Part shown: positions 47,904-57,912 of the stretch, one piece after another
How the letters are laid out: the number at the start of each line of letters is the position of its first letter
Position numbering within the stretch: the first letter of the stretch is position 1
Assembly: GCF_008274825.1 (NCBI RefSeq)
Contig: NZ_CP030848.1
Span: 4,277,618 to 4,341,617, forward strand
Direction: 5' to 3'
Source: Sphingobacterium hotanense
GTDB taxonomy: Bacteria > Bacteroidota > Bacteroidia > Sphingobacteriales > Sphingobacteriaceae
Length of the DNA: 64,000 nt
Made by a program: the position numbers and the translations under genes
The notes under the pieces: model-generated
What the model was told of the DNA's origin: nothing
The model's database searches: none
Seen by the model: only the letters and a program-made list of their open reading frames with translations

Positions 47904-49352
47904 CTATTTAATCTGTTGTAATAATTGATTCACCGATGCTTCGGAAATATTCAGTAACATATTCGGCAATATACCGATAAGAATAACCAATGCAACGATT
48001 AGTACTAATACTAATACTTCTACTCCTTTAATATCGGTTACGACCATGTTGGTTTCGGAGATATTCCCCAACATTGTTTTTTGAAATAGGCGCAACATAT
48101 AAACCGCTCCTAAAATGAGTGTCGTCCCACCAAATACAGCAAACCAAACTCCATGGTCGGTATAACTGAAGATCCCTTTTAATAATAGGAATTCGCCGAT
48201 GAATCCATTTGTCAATGGTAAACCGATTGCCCCCATAATGATGATAAGAAAGCATGCTGCTAGAATCGGCATACGCGATGCAAGACCGCCTAAATCGGCA
48301 AAGTTTCTTGATCCGGTACGTTGTTGAATAATATCAATGACGAAGAATAGTCCGACAACGGATATACCGTGGTTTATCATTTGAATGATTGCCCCCTGCA
48401 ATCCCTCTTGTGTCAAGGAGAAAATCCCCGCGGAGATCAATCCTACGTGCGCAATAGATGAATAGGCAATTAAACGCTTTGCATCATTCAACTTAAAGGC
48501 AATCAATGAACCGTATACCACGCCAATGATACTTAATATCATAGCAAATGTGCCGTATTGTGCTACTGCCTGCGGTGCAAGCGGAAGTAACCATCTGAGC
48601 AGTCCGAAGAGTCCCATTTTCAACATGATACCTGAAAGAAGCATCGTCCCTGCTGCAGGCGCATGCGTATAAGTATCGGGTTGCCAAGTATGAACCGGGA
48701 ACAAAGGAATCTTGATTGCAAATGCAATAAAGAATGCCCAGAACACCCATGTTTGAGAACCTTCTGTTAGTGTTAGGTTCGTAAGTGTTGCCCATGAAAG
48801 ATCGTTCGTTCCTGTCTGTTGATATAAATAAATAATCGCGATCAACATCAATAAACTTCCGAAGAATGTGTAGATGAAGAACTTTAGATTGACGCGAATG
48901 CGATCGCCATCACCCCATAAAGCACAAATAAAATAAATTGGAATAAGCGCTGCTTCCCATCCCACATAGAAAGAGAAAGCATCCAATGAAACAAATACCA
49001 ACACCAATCCGGCCTGCATGAAGGATATCAGGGCATAGAAATTCCCTGATTTGCTATGTGCAAAACTCGCTAATATGATCAATGGAATCAAACCATTGGT
49101 TAAGATGACCATCGGTAGGCTAATTCCGTCGAGTCCGATTTGAAAGTTTATCCCAAGACTTTCAATCCAAGAAAAAGATTGTGCAAATTGAATGCTGGCA
49201 TCCGGGATGAAATTGCATATGAATGGGATAGTTAATCCCAGTTGTAATAAAGACAAAAGCAATGCTGCCCATCTTGCAGACGAGGACTTGATAAATGCTA
49301 GGATTATAGCACTTATAACAGGTAATAGCAGCAGTATAAAAAGGTTATCCAT
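47904..49352 (-). CDS. nuoM: NADH-quinone oxidoreductase subunit M
   Basis: The 482-residue antiporter-like subunit has about 14 helices. Family positions are visible in FYVGWEAALIPIYFICALWG near 127 (conserved Glu) and KIPLFPVHTWQPDTYTHAPA near 214 (conserved Lys and channel motif). It pumps protons in the membrane arm. The order L-M-N on one strand with gaps of about 20 bases is normal for complex I operons. Confidence 0.96.
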   Translation of the reverse strand: MDNLFILLLLPVISAIILAFIKSSSARWAALLLSLLQLGLTIPFICNFIPDASIQFAQSFSWIESLGINFQIGLDGISLPMVILTNGLIPLIILASFAHSKSGNFYALISFMQAGLVLVFVSLDAFSFYVGWEAALIPIYFICALWGDGDRIRVNLKFFIYTFFGSLLMLIAIIYLYQQTGTNDLSWATLTNLTLTEGSQTWVFWAFFIAFAIKIPLFPVHTWQPDTYTHAPAAGTMLLSGIMLKMGLFGLLRWLLPLAPQAVAQYGTFAMILSIIGVVYGSLIAFKLNDAKRLIAYSSIAHVGLISAGIFSLTQEGLQGAIIQMINHGISVVGLFFVIDIIQQRTGSRNFADLGGLASRMPILAACFLIIIMGAIGLPLTNGFIGEFLLLKGIFSYTDHGVWFAVFGGTTLILGAVYMLRLFQKTMLGNISETNMVVTDIKGVEVLVLVLIVALVILIGILPNMLLNISEASVNQLLQQIK

Positions 49353-49371
49353 TGATTCCTAAATTCTTTTA

Positions 49372-51294
49372 CTAGACGGTAAATAATCCATACAACATGA
49401 TTGCAATAACGCCTATTACCATCATGAAAATATAAAACCCAACATGACCACTTTGTAGTTGCCTGATTCCTTTTCCAGAAGAGACAAACAATTCTCCTAT
49501 TCCATTCACTAGACTGTCAATACCTGATAGCTCGACGATACGGTGTAAGAACTTCGACAGGCCATTCAAAGGGCGAACAAACAAACTATTATAAATCTGA
49601 TCGATGTATAGTTTCTGGTAGGAAAGGTTATATAAGCCTGTTGTAGGTGCTTCGGCATCGGCTGCTGGGATATCATTTTTCTTCACATATTTATTATATG
49701 CCAAGAATGCCATCACGATAGCTCCACCTGCAGAAGCTCCCATCAGGATAAATTCTGTGGAATGTTCCATGTGGAATGGCTCAACGATCGCGTTGGTTTG
49801 TTGAAATACCGGGCTTAGGAAATTGGCTAACCAATGTCCACCGCCTAATGCTTCTGGAATATTCAATAAACCGCCGATTACGGATAATATAGCCAATACG
49901 ATCAATGGTACAGTCATCTGCCATGGCGACTCGTGTAAATGATTCTTTTGATTGGCTGTTCCTCTAAATTCGCCGAAGAACGTTAGATACAATAAGCGGA
50001 ACATATAAAATGCGGTACACAACGCACCTAAGAATCCTAACACCCAAAAAATAGGGTTCGCGACAAAGGCGTTTGCTAAAATTTCATCCTTAGAAAAGAA
50101 ACCTGATAATGGAGGAATTCCCGCAATAGCGATTGTTCCTAGTAACATCGTTACGTAAGTAATCGGCATTGCTTTTTTCAGCCCTCCCATGGAGCGCATA
50201 TCCTGGTCATTGCTCATCGCATGGATTACCGATCCTGCACCCAAGAATAATAGTGCTTTAAAGAATGCGTGCGTTAATACGTGGAAGAATGCTCCTGTAA
50301 AAGCTCCTACTCCTAAGCCTAAGAACATATATCCTAATTGGGATACTGTTGAATAAGCTAATACCTTCTTGATATCGTTTTGTGTAATTGCAATAAAGGC
50401 AGCAATTAATGCTGTGGCAATACCAATAATTGCAATAATCTGCATGGTTACTGGAGAAAGAGTAAACATGATGTTCGAACGTGCAATCATATAAATACCC
50501 GCTGTCACCATCGTCGCAGCGTGGATAAGGGCAGATACCGGTGTTGGTCCGGCCATCGCATCCGGCAACCAGGTGAACAATGGAATCTGAGCTGATTTAC
50601 CTGTAGCAGCAACAAATAACAATAAAGTGATAGTCAGTAAGGTAATATCGCCCATCGGTAATTTGCCTGCCTCTGTAAACACGGCTCCGTATTCCAAAGA
50701 CCCAAAGTTGAAGATGATAAAGAACATAGCGATCAGAAACCCTAAGTCGCCGATACGGTTCATCACAAAGGCCTTCTTCGCAGCTTTAGCATAAGAACTG
50801 TTCTTATACCAGAACCCAATCAATAGGTAAGAGCAAAGCCCTACGCCCTCCCATCCAATAAACATCACGAGGTAATTGGATCCTAAGACCAAAAGCAACA
50901 TGAAGAATACGAAGAGATTTAAATACGAGAAGTACTTGCCAAAGCCTGGATCACCATCCATATAACAAGCAGAATATAAGTGAATCAGAAACCCTACACC
51001 GGTGATGATCAATAACATGATCGCACTCAGGGGATCCACCAAAAATTTAATGTCTACACTAAAGTTTCCAACGGTAAACCAGTTGAAAATCTCTTTTACA
51101 AAAATGCCGTCCTCCCCTAACTGCCTCGCTTCGTATACTTCTTTAAATACACCACAGCTTAGCAAGAAAGACGTTAATATAACGCCGCAACCAATTATTG
51201 AAATCAATGGTTTTGGGAAAGTATTTCGCAACAATCCCACAATCACGAATCCTAAAAAGGGAATTAATGGTATGGCCCAAATTAATTCTATCAT
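49372..51294 (-). CDS. nuoL: NADH-quinone oxidoreductase subunit L
   Basis: At 640 residues this is the longest antiporter-like subunit, with the usual long C-terminal lateral helix. Hallmarks are MFIGWEGVGLCSYLLIGFWY near 144, SAQIPLFTWLPDAMAGPTPV near 232 and LTHAFFKALLFLGAGSVIHA near 341. The C-terminal part (about 545-620) carries YNLSYQKLYIDQIYN and a final anchor helix. It completes the distal proton channel of the membrane arm. Confidence 0.96.
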   Translation of the reverse strand: MIELIWAIPLIPFLGFVIVGLLRNTFPKPLISIIGCGVILTSFLLSCGVFKEVYEARQLGEDGIFVKEIFNWFTVGNFSVDIKFLVDPLSAIMLLIITGVGFLIHLYSACYMDGDPGFGKYFSYLNLFVFFMLLLVLGSNYLVMFIGWEGVGLCSYLLIGFWYKNSSYAKAAKKAFVMNRIGDLGFLIAMFFIIFNFGSLEYGAVFTEAGKLPMGDITLLTITLLLFVAATGKSAQIPLFTWLPDAMAGPTPVSALIHAATMVTAGIYMIARSNIMFTLSPVTMQIIAIIGIATALIAAFIAITQNDIKKVLAYSTVSQLGYMFLGLGVGAFTGAFFHVLTHAFFKALLFLGAGSVIHAMSNDQDMRSMGGLKKAMPITYVTMLLGTIAIAGIPPLSGFFSKDEILANAFVANPIFWVLGFLGALCTAFYMFRLLYLTFFGEFRGTANQKNHLHESPWQMTVPLIVLAILSVIGGLLNIPEALGGGHWLANFLSPVFQQTNAIVEPFHMEHSTEFILMGASAGGAIVMAFLAYNKYVKKNDIPAADAEAPTTGLYNLSYQKLYIDQIYNSLFVRPLNGLSKFLHRIVELSGIDSLVNGIGELFVSSGKGIRQLQSGHVGFYIFMMVIGVIAIMLYGLFTV

Positions 51295-51323
51295 ATCTAG
51301 TTTCTATCTAAATGCTTTTCTAA

Positions 51324-51653
51324 TTACCACCTTATTTTACTTAAGGATTCTATATCCACCGATTTCGTATTTCTATATACCATGATGATGATGGCAAGCC
51401 CTACGGCTACTTCTGCTGCCGCCAATGCCATAATAAAGAATACGAATACTTGTCCGCTGGGATCTCCGCGATAAGCAGAAAAAGCAGCTAATAATAGGTT
51501 CACCGAGTTCAACATGAGCTCAATCGACATCATGATGATGATGACGTTACGACGAATGAGTACCCCGGTTACTCCAATCGCAAAAATAATACTGCAGAAA
51601 ATCAAATAATGATTTAGGGGTATCCCCTGCATATTTTGAATAAGACTATCCAT
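51324..51653 (-). CDS. nuoK: NADH-quinone oxidoreductase subunit K
   Basis: The 109-residue protein has three membrane helices, with the conserved glutamates in MMSIELMLNSVNLLLAAF (near 36) and AAAEVAVGLAIIIMVY (near 77). These form part of the central proton channel. Its start overlaps the nuoJ stop by 8 bases, suggesting translational coupling. Confidence 0.95.
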   Translation of the reverse strand: MDSLIQNMQGIPLNHYLIFCSIIFAIGVTGVLIRRNVIIIMMSIELMLNSVNLLLAAFSAYRGDPSGQVFVFFIMALAAAEVAVGLAIIIMVYRNTKSVDIESLSKIRW

Positions 51654-52152
51654 TTTGTTTAACTCGTGTTTCTTTTTTCGCTAATAATACGGCCCCTACC
51701 ATCGCTGTCAATAGCAGGATCGAGGAAATCTCAAATGGTAATAGGAAATCTCTAAAAAGAACTTTCCCTAAGTTCTTCACTAAACCGATGTTCTCATGTC
51801 CCTGTACCATCTCATTGTTGGATTCCAACAGACGAAAAGCGCCTAGGAATGTTACGATAAGACACATTCCTGCGATTACTCCCATAATCTTTACCAGATT
51901 AGTTCGCATCGGCTCGGTATCCTTGTTTAAATTCAACAGCATGAGCACAAAAAGGAATAATACCATGATGGCACCCATGTACACTATGAAGTTTACAGCG
52001 GCAAGGAATTGTGCATTAAGTAATATGTAATGAACGGTAAAAGTCGCAAAGGTTATCACCAAGTACAAAACGCTGTGTACCGGATTCTTTGTGAAGATGG
52101 TCATCAACGCAAAGAATATGGACAGGAATGCTACAAAATAAAATATCGTCAT
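51646..52152 (-). CDS. nuoJ: NADH-quinone oxidoreductase subunit J
   Basis: The 168-residue subunit has five helices. FIVYMGAIMVLFLFVLMLLN near 56 is the conserved helix 3 of the family, which contains the pi-bulge region. It overlaps nuoK and lies 3 bases after nuoI. Confidence 0.94.
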   Translation of the reverse strand: MTIFYFVAFLSIFFALMTIFTKNPVHSVLYLVITFATFTVHYILLNAQFLAAVNFIVYMGAIMVLFLFVLMLLNLNKDTEPMRTNLVKIMGVIAGMCLIVTFLGAFRLLESNNEMVQGHENIGLVKNLGKVLFRDFLLPFEISSILLLTAMVGAVLLAKKETRVKQNG

Positions 52153-52155
52153 CTC

Positions 52156-52683
52156 TTAGTTAGTAATTGGTTGTTGATTTAATTTCGTGATATCGAACTT
52201 TGGTTCCAACAACTTATCTTTTCCATAAATAAAGTCTTTACGTAGGTAGTCCGCTGTTACATGCTTTCCATCTAAATAAATAGCTTCCTTAGGACAAGCT
52301 TCTTCACATAATCCGCAGAAAATACAGCGCAACATATTGATCTCATATACTACAGCGTACTTTTCCTCGCGGTACATAAGCTCTTCACCTTTCTTACGCT
52401 CCCCTGCTGTCATAGTGATGGCTTCTGCTGGACATGATAATGCACATAATCCGCAAGCTGTACAACGTTCTCTCCCAAGCTCATCGCGCTTCAACGAATG
52501 CTGTCCGCGGAAGTTCTTGGAATACGGTCGAATCTCTTCAGGGTACTTAATTGTCGGGATCTTTTTGAAAAAGTGCTTTATCGTAATCGACAAACCCTTC
52601 GCGATCGCCGGCAAATATATTCTTTCCCAAAAGCTCATCGGCTTTTGTTCTAATACTTTCTTTCTATTCGATAAGGATTGCAT
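52156..52683 (-). CDS. nuoI: NADH-quinone oxidoreductase subunit I
   Basis: The 175 residues carry two ferredoxin-type 4Fe-4S motifs: C74, C77, C80, C84 (CTACGLCALSCP) and C120, C123, C126, C130 (CIFCGLCEEACP). These hold clusters N6a and N6b, which pass electrons from NuoG to NuoB. An amphipathic N-terminal helix (about 18-45) binds the membrane surface. Six bases separate it from nuoH. Confidence 0.96.
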   Translation of the reverse strand: MQSLSNRKKVLEQKPMSFWERIYLPAIAKGLSITIKHFFKKIPTIKYPEEIRPYSKNFRGQHSLKRDELGRERCTACGLCALSCPAEAITMTAGERKKGEELMYREEKYAVVYEINMLRCIFCGLCEEACPKEAIYLDGKHVTADYLRKDFIYGKDKLLEPKFDITKLNQQPITN

Positions 52684-52689
52684 ACCAAA

Positions 52690-53730
52690 TTATTTAAAAT
52701 ATTCATCAACAACAATTGTCACTACCCCTGTCAATACGATATTCGCGATCGCAAGAGGTATTAACATTTTCCATCCTAAATTCATTAATTGGTCATATCT
52801 GAACCTTGGCAAGGTCCATCTAATCCACATAAAGAAGAAGATAAATCCGAAAATCTTTAAAAAGAATACCAAAACACCGATAATGGTAATCCAGTTTTCA
52901 GAAAGTCCCAAGTCATACATGAATGGGAAGTTATAGCCTCCGAAGTATAATGCTGCCATCAATGAAGAAGACACGAACATATTAATATATTCCGAGAACA
53001 TATATAAACCTAGTTTCATCGACGAATACTCCGTATGATAACCACCAACAAGCTCCGTTTCACACTCAGGAAGGTCAAAAGGCACGCGATTACACTCAGC
53101 AAACGCACAGACCATAAAGATCAGAAATCCTAACGGTTGAGCCCAAATATTCCAATTAACAAAACCCGACTGTTGAGCGACAATCTCCCCTATCGACAAG
53201 GTCTGAGTGACCATTAAAAGAGCAATGATCGAAAGTCCCATAGCAATCTCGTAGGAGATACTCTGCGATGCTGCACGAATTGCTCCCATCAGCGAGAACT
53301 TATTGTTCGATGCCCAACCACCCAACATAATGCCATAAACACCCAATGCAATTACACCGAAGATATATAATATCCCGATATTGACATCCGCCACTTGAAG
53401 CGTGATTGTATTATCACCGATGGTTAGATTTTGTCCCCATGGAATTACTGCCGAACTAATACAGGCTGTTATAATGGCCAGGGTTGGCCCTAATATAAAT
53501 AATGCTTTATGAGCACCGGCAGGAATAATCTCTTCTTTAAAGAAGAATTTACCGCCATCACATAATGGTTGTAGAATACCACCAATACCCGCTCGATCCG
53601 GTCCGTAACGGTCCTGCATAAAGCCCGCGATCTTCCGTTCGGCTAAGGTAGAGTACATGGCAATGACCAAAGTGATTACGAAAATAATAACCACTAAAAT
53701 TAATTTTTCTAAAATAAAGGCTGTTTCCAT
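52690..53730 (-). CDS. nuoH: NADH-quinone oxidoreductase subunit H
   Basis: The 346-residue protein has eight helices and forms the quinone chamber at the base of the peripheral arm. Conserved pieces include ERKIAGFMQDRYGPDRAGIG near 31, the acidic loop FAECNRVPFDLPECETELVG near 210 and a C-terminal WTLPRFRYDQLMNLGWK near 307. All family-invariant charged loops are intact. Confidence 0.96.
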   Translation of the reverse strand: METAFILEKLILVVIIFVITLVIAMYSTLAERKIAGFMQDRYGPDRAGIGGILQPLCDGGKFFFKEEIIPAGAHKALFILGPTLAIITACISSAVIPWGQNLTIGDNTITLQVADVNIGILYIFGVIALGVYGIMLGGWASNNKFSLMGAIRAASQSISYEIAMGLSIIALLMVTQTLSIGEIVAQQSGFVNWNIWAQPLGFLIFMVCAFAECNRVPFDLPECETELVGGYHTEYSSMKLGLYMFSEYINMFVSSSLMAALYFGGYNFPFMYDLGLSENWITIIGVLVFFLKIFGFIFFFMWIRWTLPRFRYDQLMNLGWKMLIPLAIANIVLTGVVTIVVDEYFK

Positions 53731-53742
53731 CTTCCCTTCCTA

Positions 53743-54759
53743 TTACTTTAATTTTTCAGACCTCGCTAGCTGTTCCACATTGGCTTCCTTCAATTGAGGA
53801 TTGTCCTTGATTACAGCTGGTGGATTAAATGCATAATAATGGTTAGAAGCAATTACGGACTGATCGCTCACATCTGTTGGATGCTCTAAAACCCAATCAT
53901 CTGTATGTTTCTTCTCAAAGCGGCATGTATTACAGATGAACTCATCTACTTCATCATATTCATCTTTTCTGCCCGTCACCCGGATTACATCGGTTCCTTT
54001 GTACCAAAGCGTTACTTTTCCAGAACAGGTCGGACAGTCGCGATGTGCATCTACGGGTTTGGTGAACCATACTCTGTTTTTGAAACGGAAGGTTTTATCC
54101 GTCAATGCGCCAACAGGACACACGTCAATTACATTCCCAATAAAGTCATGGTCTAAAGCATTCTCAATAAAAGTAGAGATTTCAGCGTGGTCGCCACGGT
54201 AGATGACACCATGCTCACGTTTACCAGTTAATTGGTTGGCAGTGTATACACAACGGTAGCATAAGATACATCTATTCATGTGAAGTTGGATCTTATCGCC
54301 TAAGTCTACACGATCGAATGTTCTTCTTTCGAATTCATAACGCGTATTAACCGAACCATGCTCATAACCTAAATCCTGTAACTTACATTCTCCAGCCTGA
54401 TCACAAACCGGACAATCTAACGGATGATTGATCAAAAGCATCTCAACCACTGCCTTTCTCGCCTCTACCACGTCTGGAGACGTAATGTTCTGTACTTCCA
54501 TTCCGTCCATCACCGTTGTTCTACAAGAAGCAACAAGCTTAGGCATAGGGCGAGGGTCTTTCTCTGAACCTTTACTTACTTTTACCAGGCATGTGCGGCA
54601 TTTACCGCCACTACCTTCCAATTTTGAATAGTAACACATCGCTGGTGGCACAATATCCCCACCAATTTGACGTGCTGCATTCAATATAGTCGTTCCGGGA
54701 TCCACTTCAATAGTGATTCCATCGATACTAACTTTAAATTTTTGAATTTCTTCTGCCAT
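53743..54759 (-). CDS. nuoG: NADH-quinone oxidoreductase subunit G, short form
   Basis: At 338 residues this is about a third of the E. coli length. The N-terminal iron-sulfur part is complete: 2Fe-2S ligands C42, C54, C57, C79; the His-ligated N5 set H111, C115, C118, C124; and 4Fe-4S ligands C163, C166, C169, C213. A further pair of pairs (C241, C244, C275, C278) corresponds to the start of the molybdopterin-type domain or a zinc-like site, but the rest of that domain is absent. The gene ends cleanly with nuoH 12 bases later, so this looks like a natural short form, not a fresh truncation. Confidence 0.93.
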   Translation of the reverse strand: MAEEIQKFKVSIDGITIEVDPGTTILNAARQIGGDIVPPAMCYYSKLEGSGGKCRTCLVKVSKGSEKDPRPMPKLVASCRTTVMDGMEVQNITSPDVVEARKAVVEMLLINHPLDCPVCDQAGECKLQDLGYEHGSVNTRYEFERRTFDRVDLGDKIQLHMNRCILCYRCVYTANQLTGKREHGVIYRGDHAEISTFIENALDHDFIGNVIDVCPVGALTDKTFRFKNRVWFTKPVDAHRDCPTCSGKVTLWYKGTDVIRVTGRKDEYDEVDEFICNTCRFEKKHTDDWVLEHPTDVSDQSVIASNHYYAFNPPAVIKDNPQLKEANVEQLARSEKLK

Positions 54760-54782
54760 CGTCTCGATCTTTAAAATAGCTG

Positions 54783-56138
54783 CTACTGAGTCACCGGTTC
54801 CAATGGGTCAGCATAATGTGCTAAACCATAGTTTCTTTGCTGAGACTCCCCAGGATTAAGGATATGCCATTCAAATTCGTCTCTAAAGTGACGAATTGCA
54901 GCCGCCACAGGCCACGCTGCTGCATCACCCAATGGACAAATGGTATTACCTTCGATTCTACGTTGAATATCCCACAATAGATCAATATCCTCTAAACTAC
55001 CGTTACCCGATTCAATCTTGTAAAGCAGTTTCTCCATCCAACCTGTTCCCTCGCGACATGGTGAACACTGTCCACAACTTTCATGTCTATAGAATCGTGT
55101 ATAATTCCAAGTATTTCTTACAATACATTGATCTTCATCGAATGCAATAAATCCACCGGATCCCATGGCTGTTCCACTAACGAAACCTCCATCGGCAAGG
55201 GATTCATAAGTCATCAAACGAGGATTACCATTGATAGTCTTGGTTATTAGATTTGCTGGCAAAATAGGCACGGAAGATCCTCCCGCAACAACCGCCTTTA
55301 AGCGCTTGCCGTTTGCAATCCCTCCACAATACTCATCCGAGAAGATAAACTCTTCAACAGGAAGTCCCATCTCGATTTCATACACACCAGGCTTTACCAA
55401 GTTTCCAGACGCCGATATTAATTTGGTTCCGGTACTTCTTTCAATACCTATTTTCGCATACTCCTCGCCGCCATCATTAACGATAGGCACGGTCGCAGCG
55501 ATAGACTCTACGTTATTTACTACTGTTGGACATCCATATAAACCTGCTACCGCTGGAAAAGGAGGCTTAATCCGTGGATTACCACGTTTTCCCTCTAATG
55601 ACTCTAATAAAGCGGTCTCTTCACCGCATATATAAGCACCTCCTCCAGGTTGAACATAGATTTCTAAGTCATAGCCCGTCCCAAGGATATTCTTTCCTAA
55701 CCAACCCGCCTGTTTTGCCTCTTGAATCGCCTTTTCCATAATGCGAATCTGCGGCATCATCTCACCACGGATATAGATATATGATATATTCGCGCCTAAT
55801 GCATAACTGGAAACAATCATCCCCTCAAGCAAGGCGTGAGGAATATGTGTCATTAAGAATCTGTCCTTAAAAGTACCTGGTTCAGACTCATCACCATTAC
55901 ACACCAAATAACGTGGAACACCCACTGGTTTTGCCAAAAAGCTCCATTTCATCCCGGTTGGGAATCCTGCGCCACCACGTCCACGAAGCCCTGATTTCTT
56001 TACTTCTTCTACAACATCTTCTGGAGACATCGTTTTCAAAGCCTTCTCAACAGCACGATATCCACCCTTTTCCCGATAAACGGAAAGGGTGTTGATACCT
56101 GGTACCTGAATATGTTCTAATAATAATTTACGTCCCAT
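54783..56138 (-). CDS. nuoF: NADH-quinone oxidoreductase subunit F
   Basis: The 451-residue subunit oxidises NADH. The FMN site GLRGRGGAGFPTGMKWSF lies near 50, the NADH-binding PGGGAYICGEETALLESLEG near 165 and the N3 cluster motif ESCGQCSPCREGTGW near 353 with a later Cys in NTICPLGDA near 395. All are intact. It is flanked by nuoE (4 bases) and nuoG (23 bases). Confidence 0.97.
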   Translation of the reverse strand: MGRKLLLEHIQVPGINTLSVYREKGGYRAVEKALKTMSPEDVVEEVKKSGLRGRGGAGFPTGMKWSFLAKPVGVPRYLVCNGDESEPGTFKDRFLMTHIPHALLEGMIVSSYALGANISYIYIRGEMMPQIRIMEKAIQEAKQAGWLGKNILGTGYDLEIYVQPGGGAYICGEETALLESLEGKRGNPRIKPPFPAVAGLYGCPTVVNNVESIAATVPIVNDGGEEYAKIGIERSTGTKLISASGNLVKPGVYEIEMGLPVEEFIFSDEYCGGIANGKRLKAVVAGGSSVPILPANLITKTINGNPRLMTYESLADGGFVSGTAMGSGGFIAFDEDQCIVRNTWNYTRFYRHESCGQCSPCREGTGWMEKLLYKIESGNGSLEDIDLLWDIQRRIEGNTICPLGDAAAWPVAAAIRHFRDEFEWHILNPGESQQRNYGLAHYADPLEPVTQ

Positions 56139-56142
56139 ATTG

Positions 56143-56670
56143 TTAAGCCTCGCTTTTCGCTTTTTCTTTTAATTCGTTAATAAGCTTATCTACACTTTCC
56201 TCCGTCAGGTTTTCATAGAATGTGTAAGAAGGGCCGATTTGTAATACGGGCCCGAAACCACACGCTGCCAAACATTCTACTCCTCTCCAGGAGAAAAGGC
56301 CGTCCGGAGTGATCTCTCCTTCTTTAACACCCAAGGTCTTTTCGAGATGTCCCATTATTCTTTCTGCTCCGACTAGACAACAAGGTCCCGTACGGCATAT
56401 TTCTAATAAGTATTTCCCTTGGGGCTGAAGCAAGAACATGGTATAGAAAGTCGCTACTTCGTAAACTTCAATCGGTTGAATATTTAAAAATAACGCTACT
56501 TTATCCATAGCATCCACACTCAACCATCCGTATTCTTCCTGAACTAAATGAAGTATAGGCAGAAGAGCAGACTTTTGTTTATCTGCTGGATATCGGCTCA
56601 CTACATCTGAAAACTTGTTCAATAGTTCTGCCGAAAACTCGACAATAAGGTTTTCTTTAACACTAAGCAT
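56143..56670 (-). CDS. nuoE: NADH-quinone oxidoreductase subunit E
   Basis: The 175 residues form the thioredoxin-like 2Fe-2S subunit. The four ligands are in CRTGPCCLVG and ECLAACGFGP in the second half. It passes electrons with NuoF in the NADH-oxidising module. Its start overlaps the nuoD stop by 8 bases. Confidence 0.95.
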   Translation of the reverse strand: MLSVKENLIVEFSAELLNKFSDVVSRYPADKQKSALLPILHLVQEEYGWLSVDAMDKVALFLNIQPIEVYEVATFYTMFLLQPQGKYLLEICRTGPCCLVGAERIMGHLEKTLGVKEGEITPDGLFSWRGVECLAACGFGPVLQIGPSYTFYENLTEESVDKLINELKEKAKSEA

Positions 56671-57898
56671 CTAATTCTCCTGCTATAACATTTAAACTAC
56701 TCATATTAATAATCGCATCCGAAATCAACATCCCGCTGCTCATTGGAGCAAACATTTGGTAATTGATAAAAGATGGTCTTCTAAAGTGCAAGCGATAGGG
56801 TGTTCTACCACCATCATGAACCAGATAAAATCCAAGTTCACCATTTGCGCCTTCTACAGCCTGATAAACCTCATCCTTTGGAGCATCCCACTCACCCATC
56901 ACAATCTTAAAGTGATAGATCAATGCTTCCATATTGGTGTACACCTGCTCTTTTGGTGGCAGATAAAAATCTGGCACATCCGCATGAAATACTCCCTTCG
57001 GTTCTTTTTCGATTTTTTCTAAAGCTTGTTCGATAATCCGCATTGATTGCCACATCTCTTCATTACGAACCATGTAGCGATCATACACATCTCCGTTGGT
57101 TCCTACAGGAACATCAAAATCAAACTCCTCATAAGAGCAATATGGCGAATGTGCTCTCACATCATAATCCACGCCGGTGGCTCTTAAAATAGGACCAGAC
57201 CAGCTATAGCTCAACGCCTCTTCCGGAGTAACAGCGGCTACATTAGAAGTACGTTCTACGAAAATTCTATTTCTATCAAAAAGCTCTTGGAACTCTTTTA
57301 GTACCGGAGGGAAGCGCTTTAGGAATTCTCTGATCTTCGCAAATGCTACATCATTGAAATCCCGCTCAAAACCGCCGATACGACCAATGTTGGTCGTTAA
57401 ACGAGCTCCACAGATTTCCTCATATATTTCATAAATAAACTCGCGTTCTTGCATCACATACAAGAAGCCCGAGAAAGCACCTGTATCAACCCCCAAAATA
57501 CCATTACAGATGATATGATCGGCAATACGGGCAAGTTCCATCACGATAACGCGCATATATTGCACTCGTTTTGGAATCTCAATATCTAACAGTTTCTCAA
57601 CCGTCATGTGCCAGCCCATATTGTTGATGGGCGAGGAACAGTAGTTCAGACGGTCCGTTAAAGGTGTAATCTGATAAAATGGTCTATGCTCCGCAATTTT
57701 CTCGAATGCACGATGTATATATCCAATGGTCGACACACCACTAACAATTCGCTCTCCGTCGATCTGGACGACGTTTTGAAACACCCCATGTGTTGCAGGG
57801 TGCGTAGGACCGATATTCAGGGTTATCAACTCATCTTGAGGATCATTATCTTCAAAGACAGGGCTGTTTGTTGAAATACGGGTTATTGGTTTACTCAT
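56663..57898 (-). CDS. nuoD: NADH-quinone oxidoreductase subunit D
   Basis: The 411-residue protein has the 49-kDa subunit signature LNIGPTHPATHGVFQNVVQI near residue 27, whose His lines the quinone site, and the C-terminal MFAPMSSGMLISDAIINMSS. It is a stand-alone nuoD, not fused to nuoC. It contacts NuoB at the N2 cluster. Confidence 0.97.
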   Translation of the reverse strand: MSKPITRISTNSPVFEDNDPQDELITLNIGPTHPATHGVFQNVVQIDGERIVSGVSTIGYIHRAFEKIAEHRPFYQITPLTDRLNYCSSPINNMGWHMTVEKLLDIEIPKRVQYMRVIVMELARIADHIICNGILGVDTGAFSGFLYVMQEREFIYEIYEEICGARLTTNIGRIGGFERDFNDVAFAKIREFLKRFPPVLKEFQELFDRNRIFVERTSNVAAVTPEEALSYSWSGPILRATGVDYDVRAHSPYCSYEEFDFDVPVGTNGDVYDRYMVRNEEMWQSMRIIEQALEKIEKEPKGVFHADVPDFYLPPKEQVYTNMEALIYHFKIVMGEWDAPKDEVYQAVEGANGELGFYLVHDGGRTPYRLHFRRPSFINYQMFAPMSSGMLISDAIINMSSLNVIAGELDA

Positions 57899-57912
57899 GA
57901 TAGCGAATTCAC

